Part shown: piece by piece, positions 1 to 6,986 of the stretch
Layout of the letters: every line of letters starts with the position of its first letter
How positions within the stretch are numbered: the stretch's first letter is position 1
From: Clostridiaceae bacterium
GTDB taxonomy: Bacteria; Bacillota; Clostridia; Oscillospirales; Acutalibacteraceae
Assembly: GCA_016292575.1 (NCBI GenBank)
Contig: JAEDIH010000037.1
Location: forward strand, 1-14,071
Length of the DNA stretch: 14,071 bases
Direction of reading: 5' to 3'
The notes under the pieces: generated by a model
Database searches by the model: none
The model's input: the letters and a program-made list of their open reading frames with translations, nothing else
What the model was told of the DNA's origin: nothing
Program-made: the position numbers and the translations under genes

Positions 1-330
1 GGCGTTGCAAGAATCAACCCGAGCAAGTGCCGCGCCTGCAAAAAGTGCATCAAAACCTGCCCGAGGCAGCTTATAGATTTGTTTCCGCTTGACACAATCA
101 AGGCTGCGGTTCTTTGCAAAAACCATGACAAGGGTGCGCAGACAAGAAAGCAGTGCAAAGCCGGCTGCATCGGCTGCATGAAGTGCGTCAAGGCTTGTGA
201 GACGGGAGCAGTTACGGTTGAAAACTTCTGCGCAAAGGTTGATTATGACAAGTGCATTGGCTGCGGAAAGTGCCATGCACAATGTCCGGTCGGCTGCATC
301 GACCTTTATATGCTCAAGAGAACGTTCTGA
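1..330 (+). CDS. rnfB: RnfB-like ferredoxin subunit of the Rnf complex (5' end missing)
   Basis: The reading frame is open from the first base and ends in TGA at 328-330, giving the last 109 residues of a longer protein. Three cysteine clusters are visible: CRACKKCIKTCP (C-x2-C-x2-C-x3-C) at residues 10-21 of the fragment, a second in CKAGCIGCMKCVKACE, and a third in CIGCGKCHAQCP. Such closely spaced 4Fe-4S sites, ending soon after the last one, fit the C-terminal half of RnfB, the electron-input subunit of the membrane-bound ferredoxin:NAD+ oxidoreductase that couples electron flow to ion export. RnfB is often the last gene of clostridial rnf operons, which agrees with the gene ending at a convergent junction. 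The membrane anchor and other rnf genes would lie left of the window. Another polyferredoxin cannot be fully excluded. Confidence 0.82.
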   Translation, partial: GVARINPSKCRACKKCIKTCPRQLIDLFPLDTIKAAVLCKNHDKGAQTRKQCKAGCIGCMKCVKACETGAVTVENFCAKVDYDKCIGCGKCHAQCPVGCIDLYMLKRTF

Positions 331-348
331 AAAAACAAAAAAAATATC

Positions 349-382
349 CGCCGCCGTTTGCTTTCAGGGGCAGACGGCGGCG
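349..382 (-). terminator. Rho-independent terminator of the leftward SecB-like/lipoprotein operon
   Basis: A 12-bp stem pairs 349-360 (CGCCGCCGTTTG) with 371-382 (CAGACGGCGGCG), with one G-U pair and a 10-nt loop. Read on the minus strand, it is followed by a run rich in T (complement of the A-rich stretch 331-347), as expected for a terminator 17 bases after the lipoprotein stop. It sits between convergent genes and may also slow transcription from rnfB, but the plus-strand side lacks a good T tract. Confidence 0.82.
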
Positions 383-398
383 TATTATACGAAAACGC

Positions 399-1400
399 TT
401 ATCTGTTTTCCGCAACTGTTTTATAGATTCTGTCAATGGCTTTTTTGTTTTCCTTTGCAGAATACTTTGCGGCAAGGGCGTTTATCTTTTTTTCAACCCA
501 CGGCATTTTGACGTATTCCAGAACTTCGCTTTCGTACTGCTTAAAGGCGTCCTCATCGTTTGTGGCTATTGTGCAGCGCTCAACAAGATAGACGGAGTTT
601 CCGCTTTCAATGACTCCTGCGCTGCCGTGACTGATGGCGCTGACCTTTTCAAAAAAGTCATCGTCATACATTTCGTCTCCCTTTTTCATCAGGTTGACCT
701 CAAGGGTCTGAGTAGCAACAAGGTTCACGCTGCGGCAGTATTCCGCGTTGAGCGAGTCGATGTCGCCGCCGTTTCTCAGCCTTTTTGCCATTGACTCAAA
801 CTGTTCCACAAGCGTCTGCTTTTCCTGCTCGGAAAGGGGAATGGTTTCGCCCTTTGTGTTCAGCTTGCAAAGCGGTGCTTCAATCGCCTTGAAGCCGACA
901 TAAAGCTCAACAAAGCTCTGCTTAAGCTCATCTTGTGAAACCTCGTTTTTGCCGCCTTTGCCGAAAAAGCGGGCAACAATCTGCTTTTTGCCTGCCGTGC
1001 AAAGCTCGGCGGAAAGGACGTCCGCCTTGCTCACTCCGATACGCTTGTAATGCGCCTTGAAAAGGCTCCAGAGGCCGTTTGTTCTGCTGTTTGCGTCGCT
1101 TTTGAGATATTGCTCGGTCTTTATCTTGTTCTCTTTCATGAAATTCTGCACCGCAACATATTTTTTGCAAAGCCCGTAAGTTGCCGAAAGCACGTTTTCC
1201 CGGCTGTTTTCCTTAACGCCGTAGGCTTTCGGGTCTGCGGTAACGCAGTCAAGGTAATAGGCGAAAAGCCCCTTTGAAACTCCGGTGCTTTCAATCACGA
1301 GCGGATAGCTGTTTCTACCGCCGCAGGCGCAAAGGGAAAAGGAAAGGAACAGACACAAAAGCAAAAGGCAAAGCCCTTTTTCTGCCGCCTTCTTTTTCAT
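399..1400 (-). CDS. SurA/PrsA-like foldase lipoprotein with degenerate parvulin region
   Basis: The protein has 333 residues. It starts with a lysine-rich n-region and a leucine-rich h-region, then a lipobox L-C-A-C with the lipidated cysteine at residue 26, so it should be anchored on the outer face of the membrane. The rest is helical and rich in Lys/Glu. Residues 35-130 resemble the SurA N-terminal chaperone domain, and the later part (around GETIPLSEQEKQTL and the following helix) resembles the start of a parvulin-type prolyl isomerase domain, but the usual parvulin active-site signature is not recognisable. The ATG overlaps the TGA of the SecB-like gene (ATGA, 1397-1400), indicating translational coupling; GAGGAAG just upstream is the likely ribosome binding site. 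The inferred role is folding or quality control of exported proteins. The lipoprotein nature is seen directly; the foldase assignment is a family-level inference. Confidence 0.68.
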   Translation of the reverse strand: MKKKAAEKGLCLLLLCLFLSFSLCACGGRNSYPLVIESTGVSKGLFAYYLDCVTADPKAYGVKENSRENVLSATYGLCKKYVAVQNFMKENKIKTEQYLKSDANSRTNGLWSLFKAHYKRIGVSKADVLSAELCTAGKKQIVARFFGKGGKNEVSQDELKQSFVELYVGFKAIEAPLCKLNTKGETIPLSEQEKQTLVEQFESMAKRLRNGGDIDSLNAEYCRSVNLVATQTLEVNLMKKGDEMYDDDFFEKVSAISHGSAGVIESGNSVYLVERCTIATNDEDAFKQYESEVLEYVKMPWVEKKINALAAKYSAKENKKAIDRIYKTVAENR

Positions 1401-1804
1401 GAGTTTTCTTCCTCGGCGCCCTTCATGTCAAAGCGGTATATTTCCTGCTCCTCAATGTCGATGTTCTGAACGATGATGGGCTTTATTCCTGCGTTTGCGG
1501 TAACTGTTGTTACAAGAGCCTTCGCAAGCGGAAACAGCTCCTTAAAGGTGTCAACATGAACAAACTCCTTTTCAACTCCGCGCTTGATGTCAAAAATACC
1601 CTTGACCTCAACGGTAATGCTCAGAACGTCCGGGTGGTTCTTGTCAAGCACCTCAATGCAGAGCGTTGCTTCGCAGACCGCACCGTCGGTATACTTGACA
1701 TTGTGCGAGACCTTGTTGTTCAGATTGAGATGAACGGTGGACTGCACGGCGTTGTTAAAATTTATGCGGCTGACTTTGTATGCTTTCAGTTGAACGTTGG
1801 TCAT
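1397..1804 (-). CDS. SecB-like protein-export chaperone family protein
   Basis: The protein has 135 residues, slightly shorter than E. coli SecB (about 155). The C-terminal half carries a SecB-like pattern: VKGIFDI and then ELFPLAKALVTTVTANAGIK followed by PIIVQNIDI, comparable to the LFPYAR...GGFP...L.PVNF segment of SecB. SecB holds preproteins unfolded for SecA. Classical SecB is a proteobacterial protein, but SecB-like proteins occur in Firmicutes, and some act as the chaperone of toxin-antitoxin-chaperone systems; no toxin-antitoxin pair is seen here. The start ATG at 1804 has AGGAGA at 1812-1817. The gene lies 17 bp after the YdcF-like gene and overlaps the lipoprotein gene by 4 bp, so a role in export or surface-protein handling is likely. 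Identification rests on a remote pattern. Confidence 0.62.
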   Translation of the reverse strand: MTNVQLKAYKVSRINFNNAVQSTVHLNLNNKVSHNVKYTDGAVCEATLCIEVLDKNHPDVLSITVEVKGIFDIKRGVEKEFVHVDTFKELFPLAKALVTTVTANAGIKPIIVQNIDIEEQEIYRFDMKGAEEENS

Positions 1805-1821
1805 TTTGAATTCTCCTATAA

Positions 1822-2445
1822 TTAAATTATTTTCATGTCTGACGGAATGTTGGTGTGCTTTCCGAGATATTCACGGTAAAGCAGCGGGAAAACAAGCCCC
1901 TCATAGACATAAAACAAGGCTCTGCCTTTTTTCGGCGAGGGCGCCGGAACGCTTGAAGCCTTGACGCCCACAAGCGAGGCTATTACCGACGCGCGCATGA
2001 GATGAAATTCGCTTGAGATAAAAGCAATTTCCGGTTCTTTTTCGGGCTTGAGCGAGTCTATTAGCTTTTTTGCGTTAACAAAGTTTTCAAACGTTGTCTG
2101 GGACTTATCCTCAAGGAAAATTCTTTCGCTTTCAATACCGTTTTGAAGGAGAATTTCCTTAATTGCCTGCGCCTCGCTTTTGGTCTGATCCTCGTGAACA
2201 ATTCCGCCGCAGCAGATTGCCCTGACGTTTTTGTGCTCGTTCAAAAACTTTGCCGCAGCCTCTGCGCGCAGGCGCAGCATTTCATCCGGGGTATCGACTT
2301 TTACGCGGCAGCCTAAGATAAGAAGAAAATCCGGTTCGCCGGAAAGATTTCCGTTTTTTGCTGCGGCTTCGCACGCGGCAAAGCCGGCGCAAAGACCCGT
2401 AAGCGCCGCAGCCGAGGCGGCAAGAAAGGCAGTTCTGATTTTCAA
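1822..2445 (-). CDS. YdcF/SanA-like DUF218 family membrane-anchored protein
   Basis: The protein has 207 residues, starting with TTG at 2445 preceded by AAGGAG (2455-2460) at a good distance; no ATG fits as well. An N-terminal hydrophobic segment (about residues 5-27) should anchor it in, or export it across, the membrane. The DUF218 pattern follows: LILGCRV near residue 43, the R-x-x-A helix after DEMLRLR, CCGG, the acidic SEAQ motif, EDKSQTTFENFVNA, and SSEFHLMRA. DUF218 proteins (SanA, YdcF, ElyC) are envelope-associated; ElyC and SanA affect peptidoglycan or the permeability barrier in enterobacteria, but the reaction is generally undefined. It is the first gene of the leftward operon and is divergent from glmS across 190 bp, so shared control with amino-sugar supply is possible but not shown. 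Confidence 0.85.
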   Translation of the reverse strand: MKIRTAFLAASAAALTGLCAGFAACEAAAKNGNLSGEPDFLLILGCRVKVDTPDEMLRLRAEAAAKFLNEHKNVRAICCGGIVHEDQTKSEAQAIKEILLQNGIESERIFLEDKSQTTFENFVNAKKLIDSLKPEKEPEIAFISSEFHLMRASVIASLVGVKASSVPAPSPKKGRALFYVYEGLVFPLLYREYLGKHTNIPSDMKII

Positions 2446-2477
2446 TTAAATCAACTCCTTGTGTTTTTCTTTTACCC

Positions 2478-2486
2478 ATTCTATCA
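2478..2486 (-). promoter_or_regulatory. Candidate extended -10 promoter for the YdcF-like operon
   Basis: On the minus strand the bases read TGATAGAAT, an extended -10 (TG-n-TAnAAT), 32 bases upstream of the TTG start. The -35 position (2501-2506, TTCCAT) is poor, which an extended -10 can tolerate. No other good -10 is seen close to the start. Confidence 0.4.
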
Positions 2487-2635
2487 CAAATTTACGAATA
2501 ATGGAACGCTTTGGCGCACTTTTTAGTAATTGTTTTAAGTCATGTTTTAACAAACAAAGATAAGATAGGTCATTATCATAAAAACCGTGCTATATGCTTA
2601 AAATATAGAGAAAATATGAAAAAGGAGAGAATATT

Positions 2636-4465
2636 ATGTGCGGAATAGTAGGCTATACCGGAAAAAATCTGGCGGTGCCGTATCTCATTGACGGGCTTTC
2701 AAAGCTCGAGTACCGCGGCTACGACTCGGCCGGCGTTGCCGTAATGGAAAACGGAAGAATAAGCGTTACCAAAAAGAGCGGCAGACTGAGCGTTCTTGAA
2801 AAGGAGCTTGCAAAGCAAGAGCAAAGCACCGCAACGGTCGGAATCGGCCACACGCGCTGGGCTACCCACGGAAAGCCGAGCGATGAAAACGCCCATCCCC
2901 ATCTGAGCGAAAACTGCCTTTTTGCCGTTGTGCATAACGGCATAATTGAAAATTACGCCGCCCTGAAGGAGCAGCTTGAAAGCGAGGGAATCCACTTTTC
3001 CTCGCAGACGGATACGGAGGTCATCTCCCAGCTGCTTGAAAAAAACTATGACGGCTCCTTCCTTTCCTCGGTGCAAAAAACGCTGCCGATGCTTGAGGGA
3101 GCGTATGCGCTCGCCGTGCTTTGCAGGGACGAGCCGGACACCGTTATCTGCGCAAAAAAGGCAAGTCCGCTTGTGCTCGGAAAAAGCGAGGAGGGAATTT
3201 TCGCCGCCTCTGACGTTACCGCAGTACTTAAACACACAAGGGACGTTTATAAGCTGTCCGACGGCGAAACGGCTGTTTGCAAAGGCGCCTCTTTGAGCTT
3301 TTACTCGGCGGACGGAAAGCCAATTCAAAAAAACTGTGAGCACATCACCTGGAGCGCGGAGGACGCGCAAAAGGGCGGCTATGAGCACTTCATGCTCAAG
3401 GAGATTTTTGAACAGCCGGCAGCCTTTGCCGCAACAGTCAATCAGCATATTTTAGGCGGCAAGCTCAGCTTTGAAAATCTGCCGCTTTCAAAGGACGAAA
3501 TAGGAAAGCTTGACCGCATAGTGATAACTGCCTGCGGCTCGGCTTACCACACCGGAATAGTCGGAAAATATGTTTTTGAAGGTCTTACCCGTATTCCCAC
3601 TGAGGTAGACATTGCCTCGGAATTTCGTTACCGCGACCCGATTCTTACCGAAAATACGCTTGTAATCATTATCAGCCAGAGCGGAGAGACGGCGGACACC
3701 CTTGCGGCGCTGCGCCTTGCAAAGGAAAAGGGCGCGCGCGTGCTTTCAATAGTCAACGTTGTCGGCAGCACCATTGCAAACGAAAGCGACGGCGTAATTT
3801 ATACCGCCGCAGGTCCGGAAATTGCCGTTGCAACAACAAAGGCATACTCAACGCAGCTTGCCGTTTTATATCTGCTTTGCGGTCACTTTGCCTATGAGCG
3901 CGGACTCATGGACGAGGACGGGCTTTCAAGGTATCTGCTTGAGCTTCAGAGCATTCCGAAAAAGATTAACGAAGTGCTTGAAGCAAACAGGGAGCGTGCA
4001 AAGGAGCTTGCAAAGCTTTTTGTTCCCCTTGACCATGCCTATTATATCGGACGCGGTCTTGACTTTGCCGCGGCTACCGAGGGTTCGCTCAAAATGAAGG
4101 AGATAAGCTACATTCATTCCGAGGCTTACGCCGCCGGCGAGCTAAAGCACGGAACAATCTCCCTTGTTGAAAAAGGCACGCTCATTGTTGCCCTTGCCTG
4201 CCACGAGCCGCTCTTTGCAAAAACAATGAGCAATATCCGCGAGGTTGTCTCGCGCGGAGCGCGTATCCTTGCCGTAACAACCGACAGGCACAAGAATGAA
4301 ATGAAGGACTTTGACTTTGTCCTGACTGTTCCGGAAACGCTCCTTGAGTTCTGCGCCTCTCTTGAGGTTGTTGTTCTGCAGCTGCTTGCCTACTACGCCT
4401 CGCTTTATCGCGGCTGCGACATCGACAAGCCCCGTAATCTTGCAAAATCCGTAACGGTTGAATAA
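2636..4465 (+). CDS. glmS: Glutamine--fructose-6-phosphate aminotransferase (isomerizing)
   Basis: The protein has 609 residues, the normal length. It makes glucosamine-6-phosphate from fructose-6-phosphate and glutamine in the cytoplasm, the first committed step to UDP-GlcNAc and peptidoglycan. The N-terminal glutaminase domain begins MCGIVGYTG, with Cys2 as the nucleophile after Met removal, and contains HTRWATHG and HNGIIENY. Two SIS domains follow: TACGSAYHTG near residue 297 and SQSGETADT near 347 in the first, and the family-specific SEAYAAGELKHG near 493 in the second. The protein ends with KPRNLAKSVTVE, the conserved tail carrying the active-site lysine. AAGGAG at 2622-2627 precedes the ATG. 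The leader is short and A/T-rich; I see no glmS ribozyme core. A repeat element starts at the base after the stop codon. Confidence 0.98.
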   Translation: MCGIVGYTGKNLAVPYLIDGLSKLEYRGYDSAGVAVMENGRISVTKKSGRLSVLEKELAKQEQSTATVGIGHTRWATHGKPSDENAHPHLSENCLFAVVHNGIIENYAALKEQLESEGIHFSSQTDTEVISQLLEKNYDGSFLSSVQKTLPMLEGAYALAVLCRDEPDTVICAKKASPLVLGKSEEGIFAASDVTAVLKHTRDVYKLSDGETAVCKGASLSFYSADGKPIQKNCEHITWSAEDAQKGGYEHFMLKEIFEQPAAFAATVNQHILGGKLSFENLPLSKDEIGKLDRIVITACGSAYHTGIVGKYVFEGLTRIPTEVDIASEFRYRDPILTENTLVIIISQSGETADTLAALRLAKEKGARVLSIVNVVGSTIANESDGVIYTAAGPEIAVATTKAYSTQLAVLYLLCGHFAYERGLMDEDGLSRYLLELQSIPKKINEVLEANRERAKELAKLFVPLDHAYYIGRGLDFAAATEGSLKMKEISYIHSEAYAAGELKHGTISLVEKGTLIVALACHEPLFAKTMSNIREVVSRGARILAVTTDRHKNEMKDFDFVLTVPETLLEFCASLEVVVLQLLAYYASLYRGCDIDKPRNLAKSVTVE

Positions 4466-4639
4466 AGGAACCTCTGAATAAATCACAGCATACGCTTTGA
4501 TGCACATCTTACTTGCATCTTTCCCGCCATATTGCACAAAAGGCGCTTGAAATCCGATAGGATTCCTGCGCGCCTTTTGCACAATCTGACGAAAAATCTG
4601 ACGGCGTAATCTGTACATCAGATTTAATCAGAGCTTCCT
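4466..4639 (+). repeat. 174-bp MITE-like palindromic element with 19-bp terminal inverted repeats
   Basis: The left end AGGAACCTCTGAATAAATC (4466-4484) is matched at 17 of 19 positions by the reverse complement of the right end (4621-4639). The centre is a perfect 16-bp inverted repeat, ATTGCACAAAAGGCGC at 4531-4546 against 4570-4585, whose loop holds a further small stem (AATCC/GGATT, 4551-4555 and 4560-4564). There is no coding capacity. The element can fold into one long imperfect hairpin as RNA or cruciform. It begins at the base after the glmS stop codon. A 50-bp version with the same two ends lies at 10489-10538. The structure is that of a miniature inverted-repeat element; no transposase source or clear target duplication is visible. 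Confidence 0.8.
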
Positions 4640-4645
4640 AAAGCC

Positions 4646-4680
4646 TTGCACCCGGCAGATTCAGTTCCTGCCGGGTGCAA
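4646..4680 (+). terminator. Hairpin downstream of glmS, probable terminator
   Basis: TTGCACCCGGCAG (4646-4658) pairs perfectly with CTGCCGGGTGCAA (4668-4680), giving a 13-bp GC-rich stem with a 9-nt loop. The bases after it (AATAAATGTTATAAATTT) are A/T-rich but hold no true T run, so intrinsic termination may be inefficient. It is the only strong non-repeat hairpin between glmS and the next promoter, and it may have been the original glmS terminator, now separated from the gene by the repeat. Confidence 0.5.
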
Positions 4681-4734
4681 AATAAATGTTATAAATTTCC
4701 GAGTGAATAAAATGTAAAAATTGCTCGCATAGTG

Positions 4735-4763
4735 TTGAATTTTTATGCTGCATAGAGTATAAT
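4735..4763 (+). promoter_or_regulatory. Sigma-A type promoter for the DivIVA-like operon
   Basis: TTGAAT at 4735-4740 and a consensus TATAAT at 4758-4763 are separated by exactly 17 bp. Transcription should begin near 4770, about 130 bases before the DivIVA-like start. This is the best promoter match in the window. Confidence 0.85.
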
Positions 4764-4789
4764 TCATGGTGTATGTTACAGAATCGGGG

Positions 4790-4871
4790 TACTGCCGTAA
4801 GACGGCGTAGAGCTTGAGTTTCGGCGTGAGTTCAAGTGTCCGCCGGGGATTGCTTTGTCCGGTTTCGGCGG
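4790..4871 (+). promoter_or_regulatory. Structured 5' leader of the DivIVA-like operon: three consecutive hairpins
   Basis: Between the predicted transcription start and the ribosome binding site there are three stems. The first pairs TAC-GCCGT (4790-4798, one bulge) with ACGGCGTA (4802-4809). The second pairs CTTGA (4813-4817) with TCAAG (4832-4836). The third pairs CCGCCG (4840-4845) with CGGCGG (4866-4871). The GC-rich leader contrasts with the A/T-rich promoter. I recognise no known riboswitch, T-box or ribosomal-protein leader. A regulatory role is an inference; it could also be a simple stabilising leader. Confidence 0.45.
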
Positions 4872-4900
4872 CTGACCAAACATAATCTGGAGGCTGAATA

Positions 4901-5329
4901 ATGGCTAAAATCAATTTTTCCCTTGAAGAGAACGGATATTCCGTTCGCGAGGTTGACAAATATATCGACCTGCTTCAGACCGAATATAACAACGCGCTCT
5001 CCTGGGGCGAGGAAATGGAAAAAAAGCTTCAGAAGCTTGAGGAAAACATAAAGGATCTCGGAATGTACTTCACCATTGACGAGGATAACCAGAACGAAGT
5101 TATCCGGCGCGTTTTTGAGGAATTGACCGCAACGGTTGAAAAGGTTAAGCAGAACGCCGAGGATAAGGCGCAGCAGATTATTGACGCCGCAAACGAAAAA
5201 AGCCGCAACATCGTTCGCCAGGCGATGGAAAACTCGGTTGAAATAAGAACCGAAAACACCACTATTATGAAAAACCTGAAAAGTATTAACGAAATGATTT
5301 CCGTAATTCTTGAAAAAGGCATTCAGTAA
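4901..5329 (+). CDS. DivIVA-domain coiled-coil protein
   Basis: The protein has 142 residues. The N-terminal block (INFSLEENGYSVREVDKYID) matches the DivIVA pattern of F-x(n)-GY-x(2)-EVD-x-Y, the part that binds curved membrane in DivIVA/GpsB proteins. Residues 24-60 and about 68-140 are charged heptad-type helices predicted to form coiled coils, split by a short less regular stretch (LGMYFTIDEDNQ). It is shorter than B. subtilis DivIVA (164) and longer than GpsB (98). DivIVA proteins sit at the septum or poles and recruit division, chromosome or cell-wall factors. GGAGG at 4889-4893 precedes the ATG by 7 bases. It is followed after 74 bp by a membrane-protein gene in the same transcript, which may be a partner. 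Which DivIVA paralogue this is cannot be told from the sequence. Confidence 0.88.
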   Translation: MAKINFSLEENGYSVREVDKYIDLLQTEYNNALSWGEEMEKKLQKLEENIKDLGMYFTIDEDNQNEVIRRVFEELTATVEKVKQNAEDKAQQIIDAANEKSRNIVRQAMENSVEIRTENTTIMKNLKSINEMISVILEKGIQ

Positions 5330-5347
5330 GGCGCGGATTTTAAGGTG

Positions 5348-5383
5348 ACCGCCGATTAAACGTGAGTGCAGTGAATCAGCGGT
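5348..5383 (+). other. Intercistronic hairpin between the DivIVA-like and membrane-protein genes
   Basis: ACCGCCGATT (5348-5357) pairs with AATCAGCGGT (5374-5383) at 9 of 10 positions around a 16-nt loop. No T run follows, so it is not a terminator; it lies just before the AAGGATGTGATT ribosome binding site (5389-5400) and could affect mRNA processing or translation of the second gene. Confidence 0.4.
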
Positions 5384-5403
5384 TGCTTAAGGATGTGATT
5401 TGA

Positions 5404-6903
5404 TTGGCAGGCTACAGACCCAAGAGTCTTGATGAACTTAACAATTTATACGGCAAGGCGATCTCCGCCGAAAATGAGATCAAAAAAAGCTCCTCCCTGC
5501 TGAAGGAGGAGGTGCTTTCCGATATCATCGGCGGCGAAAAAAATACGCAGGAAAGGCCGCCGCGCGCTCCCGAGCGCAGGGAAAGCGGGTTTTCAAGCGA
5601 TGTAGACGCTTTTATCAGGCAGTTTTCCGGCGAGCACGGTGCTTCCTCTGTGAGTGAAACACTTGCAAAAAAGCCCGCACCGCAGCCGCCGCAGCCGCCG
5701 CGTCCGGCTTTTGACGGACAGCAGCGTTCCGTACGGAAAAATGAGAGCGAAAAGCAGGAAAATATCTCCGGTCTGATGAATGACTATGTGCGCATTATGA
5801 GCGGCGAGGAGGACGACGAGGACGAGGAAAGCGCGTTTTCCTCAAGAAAGCCCCTTTTCAAAAACCGCCGCAGCGACAAAAAAGGAAAAAAGAAAAACTC
5901 AAAGGATATAATTCAGGATACTGCAGAGCCGGTAAAGGAAGAACAGCCGGCAGCCGAAAAGCCGCAGGACGCTTTTACCGGGGAGAGTGCTTCAAACGAG
6001 TTTGCCAATGCCGCTTTTGAAAAGCACGAAAGCCCGGCAGCGGCAGACGCCGACGGCGGTTTTGAACCTTCTTATGAAGACCGGCTCTTTGAGCCTGCCG
6101 AAAATGACGCTTCAAAGGAACAGAGCGAAGCTTTCGCTCTGCCCGTTGAGGAGGACGCCGAAAAAGCAGACGAGGAAGGCTTTGATGAAGCGTTTGAACC
6201 TATTGCGGACGGAAGCGATGATTTTGTTTTCGGCAGCGTTGAGGCTCCCCGTTCTTCGGGCGGGGTGATTTTTGCAAAGGTGTTCCTGAGCGTTCTGCTT
6301 GCGGTCACTCTGCTTGCAACCGTCCTTACGGGAATCGGCGTTTTCTCTGTTAACAGCGAGCGCGCTCTTCCCGGCGGAATCTTAACATTCTGCGCCACAA
6401 ATGCATATGAAGACGCAGACATTCAGAGCAACGATTTTATCATCTGCAAAAAGCAGGATTATATTAATGACGGCGAAAAGGTCATCTTCATTAACCGTGA
6501 GCTGCGCTCGTTCTCTTTCGGCGTTAAAAACGGCGAAAAAACCGACATCAGCGGCAATGTTTACTATAAAGTATCCTCCGAGCAGATTGAAAAGAACGAT
6601 GTACTCGGCGTTATTGTTAAAACCGTTCCGTCGCTCGGAAAGGTTGTCCGCATCGTTGTTGAAAACTATCTGTTTATTCTGCTCGGTCTTGTTACTCTTG
6701 CAATAGTGTTGACGCTTATCCTCTGCCTTGCGTTCAGAAAACGCCGCTATGACTATGATTTTTATGACGAGGACTTTGAAGAAGAGGAAAGCGAACAGCA
6801 GGAAGTCATTTCTGAACCGAAACGAAAAAAAAGAAAGCACGCGAAAGCCGAAAGCAGTGAGGACGACTTTGACAGCGACTCGCTTTACAGCGGCATTGAG
6901 TAA
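5404..6903 (+). CDS. Acidic two-TM membrane protein with degenerate S26 signal-peptidase-like region
   Basis: The protein has 499 residues. The start is TTG at 5404; an in-frame stop (5401-5403) rules out anything upstream, and AAGGATGTGATT at 5389-5400 is a strong ribosome binding site. Residues 1-285 are low-complexity, acidic and probably disordered and cytoplasmic, with a PQPPQPPRP stretch near 93 and a basic patch near 155. TM1 spans about 287-316 and TM2 about 421-445. The roughly 100 residues between them should be extracytoplasmic and resemble SipW-type signal peptidases: SNDFIICKK, DGEKVIFINRE, and DVLGVIVKTVPSLGKVV (near 399) just before TM2. The S-x-M-x-P catalytic serine motif is replaced by ILTFCATNAYEDAD, so it is unlikely to cleave peptides. 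The tail is again acidic, then basic. It is co-transcribed with the DivIVA-like gene, so a membrane partner is possible. The family call is remote; the membrane layout is clear. Confidence 0.6.
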   Translation: MAGYRPKSLDELNNLYGKAISAENEIKKSSSLLKEEVLSDIIGGEKNTQERPPRAPERRESGFSSDVDAFIRQFSGEHGASSVSETLAKKPAPQPPQPPRPAFDGQQRSVRKNESEKQENISGLMNDYVRIMSGEEDDEDEESAFSSRKPLFKNRRSDKKGKKKNSKDIIQDTAEPVKEEQPAAEKPQDAFTGESASNEFANAAFEKHESPAAADADGGFEPSYEDRLFEPAENDASKEQSEAFALPVEEDAEKADEEGFDEAFEPIADGSDDFVFGSVEAPRSSGGVIFAKVFLSVLLAVTLLATVLTGIGVFSVNSERALPGGILTFCATNAYEDADIQSNDFIICKKQDYINDGEKVIFINRELRSFSFGVKNGEKTDISGNVYYKVSSEQIEKNDVLGVIVKTVPSLGKVVRIVVENYLFILLGLVTLAIVLTLILCLAFRKRRYDYDFYDEDFEEEESEQQEVISEPKRKKRKHAKAESSEDDFDSDSLYSGIE

Positions 6904-6939
6904 TTTTTTGCCGCCGAAAAAACTTGTTTAACGGAAATT

Positions 6940-6986
6940 ATATATCGCAGAACGAACGCTTATTTCTTTCTGCGATATATTTTTTT
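6940..6986 (+). terminator. Rho-independent terminator of the DivIVA-like operon
   Basis: ATATATCGCAGAA (6940-6952) pairs perfectly with TTCTGCGATATAT (6968-6980), forming a 13-bp stem with a 15-nt loop, followed by a T tract to 6986. It lies 37 bases after the stop of the membrane-protein gene. Confidence 0.88.

Noticed and set aside
197..794. Plus-strand frames over the rnfB end and the lipoprotein gene
   Set aside because: They run across the terminator hairpin and antisense to the lipoprotein gene in shifted frames, with no domain or ribosome binding site.
1397..1804. Toxin-antitoxin-chaperone system based on the SecB-like gene
   Set aside because: Neighbours are a DUF218 protein and a lipoprotein; no small toxin or antitoxin gene is seen on either side.
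2446..2635. glmS ribozyme or other riboswitch before glmS
   Set aside because: The 190-bp divergent region is A/T-rich with no conserved ribozyme core or long stems, and the likely glmS leader is too short.
2699..3448. 249-codon open frame antisense to glmS
   Set aside because: It lies wholly opposite the conserved glmS domains, has no ribosome binding site, and encodes no recognisable protein; it follows from glmS codon bias.
4142..4618. 158-codon minus-strand frame over the glmS end and the repeat
   Set aside because: It is antisense to conserved glmS sequence and begins inside the palindromic element; no translation signals.
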